A stretch of 64,000 nucleotides of DNA from a virus, in the IMG/VR virus record IMGVR_UViG_3300027659_000020, positions 1 through 64,000 of that record. One strand, 5' to 3'. The position numbers and the translations under genes were made by a program. Numbering within the stretch: the first letter of the stretch is position 1; each line of letters starts with the position of its first letter. The notes below the pieces were generated by a model that was not told where the DNA came from, did no database searches, and saw only the letters and a program-made list of their open reading frames with translations. Shown one piece after another: positions 15,846-21,289 of this stretch.

Positions 15846-15905
15846 CGGTTAGGACAACGGGTTTTCATCTCGTTAATCGGAGTTCGATTCTCCGTGGTGG
15901 TACCA
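15831..15905 (+). tRNA. tRNA-Glu(TTC), overlapping the end of a protein gene
   Basis: 75 bases. Acceptor GCCGCCA/TGGTGGT with two G-U pairs, anticodon loop TTTTCAT, T loop GAGTTCGATTCTC, discriminator A, CCA encoded. Its first 15 bases are also the last five codons of the nucleotidyltransferase gene. Confidence 0.93.
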
Positions 15906-15909
15906 CTTT

Positions 15910-15986
15910 CGGCGATTAGCTTAGTCTGGTAGAGCGCCTGGTTTGGGACCAGGAGGCCGCAGGTTCAAATCCTGCATCGCCGACCA
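15910..15986 (+). tRNA. tRNA-Pro(TGG)
   Basis: 77 bases. Acceptor CGGCGAT/ATCGCCG, anticodon stem CTGG/CCAG with loop TTTGGGA, discriminator A, CCA encoded. Confidence 0.95.
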
Positions 15987-15995
15987 CTTTTAGTC

Positions 15996-16003
15996 TATAA
16001 ATA
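15996..16003 (+). promoter_or_regulatory. T4-type late promoter TATAAATA
   Basis: An exact TATAAATA box nine bases before ATG 16013. Transcription would begin within a few bases of the start codon. Confidence 0.7.
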
Positions 16004-16012
16004 GCTGATACG

Positions 16013-16666
16013 ATGAAATCCTTTAAAGAATTCCTTAGAGAATCGCAATTCGCAAATAATACTCAGAAGACGCAGGTTGCCACGACCGGCGGTACCTATG
16101 AGAAGACTGGTGCTTTTCTGAAAGACAAACTGAAGCCACACTCAAAGATTGTCAGCATTGGAGCCGGGCTTGATCATACACGAGATGCAATGCACCGCGG
16201 CCTTGGACATAGTCATACAATCGACGATATGGAGCCAAATCCGGAAAAACGCAAGAATGCCCCTGAGTATACTAAGTCTGAACAGATTCCTCATAATCAT
16301 TATGACGCAGCGGTTTCGCACAATGTGCTAAATGTGGTTGAGCCTCATGTTCGCGATCACGTGATGCATTCAATTTTCAACTCAGTTAAGCCTGGCGGTC
16401 ATGCAGTAATTGGAGCCCGTAAGTGGACTGGTGATGTGGCCAAAAACAAAAACAAAACTTTGGCCTCTGAGCCAAAGGCTATGTGGGTTCACAAAGGAAC
16501 TGAGCATTCGTATCAAAAAGGATTTGACGGAGACGAACTTAAGAGTTATGTCGAAGGCTTTGCTGCAAAGCACGGTCACAAGGTCAAGGTGAGTAATCTA
16601 AAAGGCATTTCAGCCAATGGAGTTCATGTTCACATCCTTAGCAAGGGTAATCGTCCGGCTTCTTAA
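16013..16666 (+). CDS. SAM-dependent methyltransferase-like protein
   Basis: 217 residues. After an N-terminal MKSFKEFLRES helix come KIVSIGAGLDHTRD (glycine-rich SAM loop), DDMEPN (acidic residue after strand 2), HYDAAVSHNVLNVV and VKPGGHAVIGAR, the usual order of a Rossmann-type methyltransferase. Target unknown. Short 'SFKEFLxE' N-termini are common on T4-like virion proteins and may mark maturation or packaging (inference). It is driven by a late promoter amid tRNAs. Confidence 0.8.
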   Translation: MKSFKEFLRESQFANNTQKTQVATTGGTYEKTGAFLKDKLKPHSKIVSIGAGLDHTRDAMHRGLGHSHTIDDMEPNPEKRKNAPEYTKSEQIPHNHYDAAVSHNVLNVVEPHVRDHVMHSIFNSVKPGGHAVIGARKWTGDVAKNKNKTLASEPKAMWVHKGTEHSYQKGFDGDELKSYVEGFAAKHGHKVKVSNLKGISANGVHVHILSKGNRPAS

Positions 16667-16679
16667 ACCATTTTCTGAT

Positions 16680-16755
16680 GGTAGTGTAGCTCAGCTGATA
16701 GAGCACGCGCTTGATAAGCGCGCGGTCCTCGGTTTGATCCCGAGCGCTACCACCA
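16680..16755 (+). tRNA. tRNA-Ile(GAT)
   Basis: 76 bases. Acceptor GGTAGTG/CGCTACC, anticodon stem GCGC/GCGC with loop TTGATAA, discriminator A, CCA encoded. The T loop GGTTTGATCC has T for the usual second-position T/C variation. Confidence 0.94.
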
Positions 16756-16764
16756 TATTTACTC

Positions 16765-16858
16765 GGAGGATTGGCAGAGCGGTTTAATGCAAGACTTTGC
16801 TAAAGTCTAGGATGATAAATAACTCGTCCCGCAGGTTCAAATCCTGCATCCTCCGCCA
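16765..16858 (+). tRNA. tRNA-Ser(GCT)
   Basis: 94 bases with a long variable arm. Acceptor GGAGGAT/ATCCTCC, anticodon stem AGACT/AGTCT with loop TTGCTAA, discriminator G, CCA encoded. Confidence 0.95.
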
Positions 16859-16865
16859 CTTTCGT

Positions 16866-16939
16866 TGACCCTTTGTGTAATGGTAGCACAGGAGACTTTG
16901 ACTCTCCTAGTCATGGTTCGAGCCCATGAGGGTCAGCCA
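16866..16939 (+). tRNA. tRNA-Gln(TTG)
   Basis: 74 bases. Acceptor TGACCCT/AGGGTCA, anticodon stem GGAGA/TCTCC with loop CTTTGAC, discriminator G, CCA encoded. Confidence 0.95.
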
Positions 16940-16949
16940 ATAGCTTTCT

Positions 16950-17369
16950 TTATAGTTCTCCGCGCTTGATCAGAATTGCTTTGTTAATCTGATGACTTTC
17001 TGCCACGAGTTCTTTGTTCTCACCCTGATAAGGAACAGCATAATTATTATTGATTAGCCAATGATTCAGATTAGTGCCGTCATCTAGAATAAACTCACCG
17101 AGGATACGACCAAATTTGTCGTCGTTATTATCCGGCTTGAGAGTGTTAACCTTGACCCAACTACCCGCAGGCAGTTTTTCGGCAAGCTTCTTCTTAGATA
17201 GAAGACCGCGCGGCTTCTCTTCCTTGTTGGATGTGCGTGATTCGGGAGTATCCACTCCAGCCATACGAACGCGCTGATTAGCTAGCACGATATTAAAACC
17301 GAGATCCAGATCGATGTCGACTGTATCGCCATCTAGAACCTTATTGACTTTGCATGAGTATTGGTACAT
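16950..17369 (-). CDS. Staphylococcal-nuclease-like endonuclease
   Basis: 139 residues from the Met at 17369; an upstream in-frame Met exists, but a GATAAATA late-type box eight bases before 17369 decides this start. VLDGDTVDIDLDLG, RMAGVDTPESR and DDKFGRILGEF are the staphylococcal/micrococcal nuclease motifs, with the acidic calcium site and the two Arg residues. It cleaves DNA or RNA. No signal peptide, so it acts inside the cell. It is on the opposite strand to the tRNAs. Confidence 0.9.
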   Translation of the reverse strand: MYQYSCKVNKVLDGDTVDIDLDLGFNIVLANQRVRMAGVDTPESRTSNKEEKPRGLLSKKKLAEKLPAGSWVKVNTLKPDNNDDKFGRILGEFILDDGTNLNHWLINNNYAVPYQGENKELVAESHQINKAILIKRGEL

Positions 17370-17377
17370 AGTTACAG

Positions 17378-17385
17378 TATTTATC
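17378..17385 (-). promoter_or_regulatory. Late-type promoter GATAAATA for the nuclease
   Basis: On the minus strand GATAAATA lies eight bases before the ATG at 17369, the same spacing as the TATAAATA boxes elsewhere. Confidence 0.5.
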
Positions 17386-17458
17386 GAATTATAAATATTC
17401 TTGCTATAAAGATTCATCAGCTTTCACAGTTCAATCTTAACTTTACTACTGTTAATAC

Positions 17459-17650
17459 ATGCTAGTGATCCGCAGAATGGTCGACAAGCATAGGTCTTAC
17501 ACCGCTATCTTTCTTAAAGGTGAGCAGCCTAAGATCTTTCCTACTTCGGATTACGAGCATGCTAGAATCCTAAAGATCTTCAAGCAGGATAAAGCTTATG
17601 AAGATGTTCTAAACGATTTTACAGATTATGGGCGAGTGGCGGAATGGTAG
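17459..17650 (+). CDS. Small protein whose stop lies in tRNA-Leu
   Basis: 63 residues, unknown, mixed alpha/beta with basic start. Its last seven codons (21 bases) overlap the tRNA-Leu gene and its TAG stop is the GGTAG of the D loop. The similar arrangement at two other tRNAs supports it being a real gene. Confidence 0.5.
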   Translation: MLVIRRMVDKHRSYTAIFLKGEQPKIFPTSDYEHARILKIFKQDKAYEDVLNDFTDYGRVAEW

Positions 17651-17713
17651 ACGCGAAGGTCTTAGAAGCCTTTTCCTTTTGGAGTGCAGGTTCGATCCCT
17701 GTCTTGCCCACCA
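17630..17713 (+). tRNA. tRNA-Leu(TAG)
   Basis: 84 bases with class II variable arm. Acceptor GGGCGAG/CTTGCCC, anticodon stem AAGGT/GCCTT with loop CTTAGAA, discriminator A, CCA encoded. Confidence 0.94.
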
Positions 17714-17719
17714 TTTTAC

Positions 17720-17795
17720 GGTCCTGTAGCTCAACGGTTAGAGCAGAGGACTCATAATCCTTTGGTTGCGGGTTCAAATCCCGCTGGGACCACCA
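17720..17795 (+). tRNA. tRNA-Met(CAT), first copy
   Basis: 76 bases. Acceptor GGTCCTG/TGGGACC, anticodon stem AGGA/TCCT with loop CTCATAA, discriminator A, CCA encoded. It could also be an Ile tRNA if C34 is modified to lysidine; the sequence alone does not tell. Confidence 0.93.
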
Positions 17796-17810
17796 TATAC
17801 ATATTTCTAT

Positions 17811-17886
17811 GCGGTAGTATCTCAGTTGGTAGAGAACGAGTTTTCCAAACTTGATGTCGCAGGTTCGATCCCTGTCTGCCGCACCA
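17811..17886 (+). tRNA. tRNA-Gly(TCC)
   Basis: 76 bases. Acceptor GCGGTAG/CTGCCGC, anticodon stem CGAGT/ACTTG with loop TTTCCAA, discriminator A, CCA encoded. Confidence 0.94.
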
Positions 17887-17901
17887 ATTTCACATACATA
17901 T

Positions 17902-18411
17902 ATGAGCATTGCACATCTTCTAGGTAATGGTCCTTCCCGCAAGGACTTTGTAAATGACCCCAATGGGCCAGCATTTGGCTGTAATTTATCTGATTCTGCG
18001 TTACCACTAAAGGCAACGTTCATCATGGATAAAGTCTGCATTGGACATATCCATAATAATAAGTTGAAGCTAAACTTTCCGGTGATTGTGCCGCAGAATA
18101 TAACGCGGCTCGTGCAACAGTGCGATCCTGCACCAGTTATTCTAGATACTATCTTAAATAACGTTGAGAATGGAGAATCTACGGGACATAAAGCGGTCGA
18201 ATATCTGCTCAGCAAAGGCTTTACTGAGATTCATATGTGGGGCTTTGATTCGCTCTACCGCGAGACGATAGAATCTGATAGCCATACAAAGATGCCCGAG
18301 TGTCCAGCGTCTGCAAATAACTGGAAGAAATGGCGTAAGAACTGGCAAAGTATCTTCAATTCCGAGCTTGGTAAGAAGTGCAAGTTCGAGGTTCATGGGA
18401 AGCCCTTGTAG
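17902..18411 (+). CDS. Glycosyltransferase-like / DUF115-like protein
   Basis: 169 residues from ATG 17902. LLGNGPSRKDF at the N-terminus and STGHKAVEYLLSKGFTEIHMWGFDS in the middle are the layout of the MptE/DUF115 and sialyltransferase-like Rossmann fold, where the GNGPS loop binds a nucleotide. Phage versions may modify a sugar or nucleotide. Its TAG stop (18409-18411) is formed by the conserved U8-A9-G10 of the following tRNA-Arg, with ten bases of overlap. Confidence 0.65.
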   Translation: MSIAHLLGNGPSRKDFVNDPNGPAFGCNLSDSALPLKATFIMDKVCIGHIHNNKLKLNFPVIVPQNITRLVQQCDPAPVILDTILNNVENGESTGHKAVEYLLSKGFTEIHMWGFDSLYRETIESDSHTKMPECPASANNWKKWRKNWQSIFNSELGKKCKFEVHGKPL

Positions 18412-18478
18412 CTCAATTGGAAAGAGCACCGTTTTTCTAAATCGGCGGCTGTGGGTTCAAATCCCGCCGAGGGCACCA
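18402..18478 (+). tRNA. tRNA-Arg(TCT), overlapping the end of a protein gene
   Basis: 77 bases. Acceptor GCCCTTG/CGAGGGC, anticodon loop TTTCTAA, T loop GGTTCAAATCC, discriminator A, CCA encoded. One mismatch occurs in the anticodon stem. Confidence 0.92.
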
Positions 18479-18481
18479 GAA

Positions 18482-18706
18482 TTATGCAAGCTGTTGCAGC
18501 ATCTTAATGATGTGCTCGGCTTTTGACCACTGGCCAGAATCGATAGCTGCAAGCAATTCTTTTTTTAGATTGTACACTATATCAGCTAGATCGGTACCAA
18601 GTATACTGTTTCCAATCGAGTGTGAAGCTTGAGGTGGAGTATGCTTGCCGTAAATGCTAGCAGCTTGCTTGATCCCTATGGAATTACTGATGGGGCTTAT
18701 TTCCAT
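18482..18706 (-). CDS. Small late protein
   Basis: 74 residues, unknown. Ser/Ile/Gly-rich N-terminal half, helical C-terminal half. A perfect TATAAATA box lies six bases before the start codon on the minus strand, so it is probably expressed late from a leaderless message. Confidence 0.6.
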   Translation of the reverse strand: MEISPISNSIGIKQAASIYGKHTPPQASHSIGNSILGTDLADIVYNLKKELLAAIDSGQWSKAEHIIKMLQQLA

Positions 18707-18712
18707 TTGAGC

Positions 18713-18720
18713 TATTTATA
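18713..18720 (-). promoter_or_regulatory. T4-type late promoter TATAAATA
   Basis: Exact TATAAATA on the minus strand, six bases before ATG 18706. Confidence 0.7.
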
Positions 18721-18733
18721 AAAAGCGTACTTT

Positions 18734-18813
18734 CTTCTGCTTGTCAGAAGTAATGGTGGAGGGCTTCATCTAAGAAGCCCCTCGCGACTGAGTAACCTGC
18801 GCAGTGGTTGCTC
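18734..18813 (+). ncRNA. Three consecutive hairpins upstream of the P-loop kinase
   Basis: CTTCTG/CAGAAG (18734-18750), GGGCTTC/GAAGCCC (18761-18780, perfect) and GAGTAACC/GGTTGCTC (18790-18813, one G-U) follow each other with no open frame. Possibly a small RNA or regulatory element between divergent genes; the strand is not certain. Confidence 0.35.
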
Positions 18814-18864
18814 CTTATTTCTAACCGTCTGTTGGTAATCAATAGCTTAGGTAATTCAAAGTGC

Positions 18865-18892
18865 TTTACATTTTTAGTGGATGACGTAGGAT
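18865..18892 (+). promoter_or_regulatory. Early-type promoter, consensus form
   Basis: TTTACA (18865-18870), 16 bases, TAGGAT (18887-18892). The predicted transcription start coincides with ATG 18899, giving a leaderless mRNA. Confidence 0.65.
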
Positions 18893-18898
18893 TATCCT

Positions 18899-19366
18899 AT
18901 GAATTCAATGCCTACCATCACCTTCACCGCTGGTTGCGGTGGTTCTGGCAAAAGTACAATGCTCAAGAAGAACTACCCCGGTTTGCCTGGCGTTGACTCG
19001 GATGCCATCAAGATGGCGATGCCGAACTACGATTCAGCTAATCCGCAGCTGGTGCACGATGCATCTACGACGATTGCCATGCGCGAATTCTACTCCCGGC
19101 TCGGCGCTGGCAAGGATTTCTTCTTCGATGGAACTGGCAAAAACGTCGAGAAATACATCAGCCTTATCACTGCTGCCAAGGCTGCTGGCTTCCAGACACG
19201 GATGTTCTTTGTTCGCGCTAAGATTGAAACCTGCCTTGCTCGGAATGCTGCTCGGACACGAGTGGTTCCAGCGGAGGTTATTCTTGAAACCTACCAAGCG
19301 CTTGAGGTTGCACAAAGCATTCTAAAGCACTACGTTGACTTCTATGAGGTTGTCAATAACGACTAA
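18899..19366 (+). CDS. P-loop kinase (AAA_33 / zeta-toxin-like)
   Basis: 155 residues. Walker A GCGGSGKST at 12-20; VDSDAIK shortly after and FFFDGTGKN as the Walker B-like strand; RNAARTRVVP is an Arg-rich lid. This is the pattern of small polynucleotide-kinase or zeta-toxin-like kinases. In a tRNA-rich phage region a 5'-RNA/tRNA repair kinase is attractive but unproven; no phosphatase domain is fused. The start at 18899 is supported by promoter position. It ends five bases before the tmRNA. Confidence 0.75.
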   Translation: MNSMPTITFTAGCGGSGKSTMLKKNYPGLPGVDSDAIKMAMPNYDSANPQLVHDASTTIAMREFYSRLGAGKDFFFDGTGKNVEKYISLITAAKAAGFQTRMFFVRAKIETCLARNAARTRVVPAEVILETYQALEVAQSILKHYVDFYEVVNND

Positions 19367-19370
19367 TTTT

Positions 19371-19748
19371 GGGCGCGTTCTGGATTCTACTTAATGGTGG
19401 ACTTACTGGAAGCAAGCATGGTTGCTGGACCATTCAAAACCTGCAAAAACACAAACGGCATCAACAATGTCATCGCTGCAATCTTCGGTCAGACCGAGCA
19501 GCATCAGCTCGCTGCCTAATAACAGCGACCGATTCTAGTACCGATACTCGCTGAGTATTGGAATCGTCATCTAGCGAGTCTTGAGTGTTAGGTTTTTACT
19601 TGGTTAGTAGCACTCGAGTACACAAATCGAAGTTATGCTGAGATGAGAGCAAGTCCTCTTCTCAGAAGAACACAAATCTTGCTAAGCTTGTAGAAACTGG
19701 ATAGAAAAACTGCTAAGCACGCGGGTTCAACTCCCGCCGCGTCCACCA
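19371..19748 (+). ncRNA. ssrA: Transfer-messenger RNA (tmRNA), one-piece
   Basis: 378 bases. The 5' end GGGCGCG pairs with the 3' CGCGTCC (with the G3-U70 alanine determinant), followed by A-CCA. The 5' TTCTGGATTC and 3' ACGCGGGTTCAACTCCCGC are almost identical to E. coli tmRNA. A PK1-like pseudoknot (ATGGT/ACCAT with GCTGG/CCTGC) is followed by an A-rich linker and a frame ending in codons for QLAA and tandem stops TAA TAA (19519-19524 region), the classic proteolysis tag. The likely resume codon is GGC, giving a tag of about 20 residues. tmRNA frees stalled ribosomes and tags incomplete proteins for degradation. Confidence 0.95.
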
Positions 19749-19752
19749 ATTT

Positions 19753-19920
19753 ATGAGTATAGACAAAGCAATTAAACACAAAAAAGAAAAACGCAAAGAA
19801 TACCGTGGATCAAAGCGGTTTGATCGCACGTGCCGAAATCACGGGAGATGCCCTTACTGTGCTGGCGGCCGCCAACATAGGATGCGTCGGCAAGAACCAA
19901 TAGACCAGCTTTCTGAATGA
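19753..19920 (+). CDS. Small zinc-finger-like conserved T4-like protein
   Basis: 55 residues, MSIDKAIKHKKEKRKEYRG then CRNHGRCPYC, a Cys/His cluster that can hold one zinc. I recall close relatives with the same N-terminus in marine T4-like phages. It starts five bases after the tmRNA and may be read from the same transcript. Very basic; nucleic-acid binding is plausible. Confidence 0.7.
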   Translation: MSIDKAIKHKKEKRKEYRGSKRFDRTCRNHGRCPYCAGGRQHRMRRQEPIDQLSE

Positions 19921-19935
19921 TCTCGCTGGTTCTAT

Positions 19936-20124
19936 TTAACCAGAACCATTTATTTTCTTGAACTCAATCTTACCAGATTGAATGATGACCTCAAATGTGT
20001 CTCCATGCTGTACTCTCAAATGCTCAGGTCTGAGTTCGTCATCGAAGATGATAGAGTCATCCTCAGTAAGCTTAAAGCTGTAGTCTAGGAATGTAGTAGG
20101 AAACTTCTGCAGATCGTGATGCAT
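19936..20124 (-). CDS. Small protein of unknown function
   Basis: 62 residues on the minus strand, acidic in the middle, beta-rich towards the C-terminus (FEVIIQSGKIEFKKI). No family recognised. It converges on the preceding small gene. Confidence 0.5.
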   Translation of the reverse strand: MHHDLQKFPTTFLDYSFKLTEDDSIIFDDELRPEHLRVQHGDTFEVIIQSGKIEFKKINGSG

Positions 20125-20157
20125 TTAGTTATCTATCTAAAATTTTCCATTTTATTG

Positions 20158-20185
20158 TTTACAGATGCACTAATCAATGTATGAT
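20158..20185 (+). promoter_or_regulatory. Early-type promoter driving a noncoding transcript
   Basis: TTTACA (20158-20163), 16 bases, TATGAT (20180-20185). No protein gene follows for 1.1 kb; the first transcribed gene-like object is the structured RNA described next. Confidence 0.6.
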
Positions 20186-20808
20186 CTAGTCTGTAATCTT
20201 CGTTCTTTAACATTTTTCAAGTAGATACCCGTTTAATGAAAATAATCGCCCAATATGTCTGAGGCTGGTTACTACGGTGCGGAAATTGACAAATACACCG
20301 AGCATCTACTTGAATCATTTCACAGGTCGCTCTGTTGAAACTCTAAAGGTTATGTCGAGCGCTAGTGACCCTTGCCGGTATCACACAGGTTGACCTCTAA
20401 CCTTTAGAGAATTTTTTCTCTGGATTGATCTCCGGAGGCTCCGTTCCTGAGGCAGGTTTTCTCGAACTTGTTGTCACCACGGGCGTAAGCAGTACTGGAA
20501 TCTTTGTGATAAGGAAACAAGCCTTGGCAAAGACTGCATTACGACGCCGATGGAACGGAGTAACTTTCATCATCATACTCGACTAGGCGAGTCTAAATAG
20601 AAGTATAGGCCTAGTGCGGCAGGGATAACCTCCCTGCGACTTGCCACGCCGCAGTCCGGTCGAGCTCCCGGTTAAAGCCAAAAGCGCTGCGTGAATAAAC
20701 GTGAGAACAAAAATCCGCTGGAGTATATCTCTCTGGAGTATAAATAAATCTCACTGCGATTTAGATATTCGCAAGCGTGGCGCCACATTTTGTTCTTTTT
20801 ACATTTTT

Positions 20809-20881
20809 GCAGAGTAGATCAGTGGTAGATCGCTTGGCTCATAACCAAGAGGGCAGGGGTTCAATTCCCTTCTCTGCACCC
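20809..20881 (+). tRNA. tRNA-Met(CAT), second copy, embedded in the large noncoding RNA
   Basis: Acceptor GCAGAG/CTCTGC, D arm GATC/GATC, anticodon stem CTTGG/CCAAG with loop CTCATAA, T loop GGTTCAATTCC. The 3' end reads A-CCCA instead of A-CCA, and the seventh acceptor pair is T-T, so it is slightly irregular. Whether initiator, elongator or Ile-type is undecided. Confidence 0.88.
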
Positions 20882-21234
20882 AATTTTCTTAGACCACAAA
20901 TCGGCAATTGCGCCGTCAGTGGTCGTATTCATCGAAGTCAGCAACATCCGATAAGCAGAACAGCTATGGTTGCCGAGTGACTAATTGCGACGGATGGTAT
21001 GCGAAGCCCGGTTGTTAAGTCCTGCTGTTATCTATAACGGACTCAACCGGTGACAGTAATGTCTAGCAGAGCCCAGGACAACATCGATGAGCAGCGGTCT
21101 AAGAGAAAATGCAGATACTGCATCCCATGGGATACCGTGGGAAGCTTTCGTTAGGTCTAAACCTCACGCGGAATGTAGAACCGCGGTGTATTACTAGTTA
21201 AAATGTGTCTCGACTATGGAGACATCAGATATGA

Positions 21235-21267
21235 GGCTTTGAAAGTTCACAAAGACCAGCTTTTTTG
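21235..21267 (+). terminator. Terminator of the large noncoding RNA
   Basis: GGCTTTG, loop AAAGTTCA, CAAAGACC (one bulged A), then AG C and six T. It ends 22 bases before the haemagglutinin-like gene. Confidence 0.6.
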
Positions 21268-21289
21268 AAGGTGTATATATAATTTTCCT

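Larger units (their letters stand above)
20192..21267 (+). ncRNA. Giant structured noncoding RNA (about 1.07 kb) containing a tRNA-Met; GOLLD-like candidate
   Basis: The unit has its own promoter and terminator and no substantial open frame. It is packed with long perfect stems: TTCAAGTAGAT/ATCTACTTGAA (20215, 20303), TCTAAAGGTTA/TAACCTTTAGA (20342, 20397), CTCCGTTCC/GGAACGGAG (20439, 20552), AGAACAAAA/TTTTGTTCT (20704, 20789), TCTTAGACC/GGTCTAAGA (20888, 21096), CCGGTTG/CAACCGG (21009, 21043). Two interleaved pairs suggest pseudoknots: CTTGTT-GGCGTAAGCAGT with AACAAG-ACTGCATTAC, and GCAAC-CATCCG with GTTGC-CGGATG. A tRNA-Met lies in the middle. Size, ornate folding, phage origin and an embedded tRNA are what is known of GOLLD RNAs; identity is not proven. 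Confidence 0.6.

Noticed and set aside
19371-19748. Considered a tRNA split by a roughly 290-base intron
   Set aside because: The interior has a tag frame ending QLAA-stop-stop and a PK1-like pseudoknot, and the ends match tmRNA, so tmRNA explains it fully.
20739-20746. TATAAATA inside the giant noncoding RNA as a late promoter
   Set aside because: No gene starts within the usual 6-25 bases; it lies in a TGGAGTATA repeat of the RNA, so it may be coincidental.
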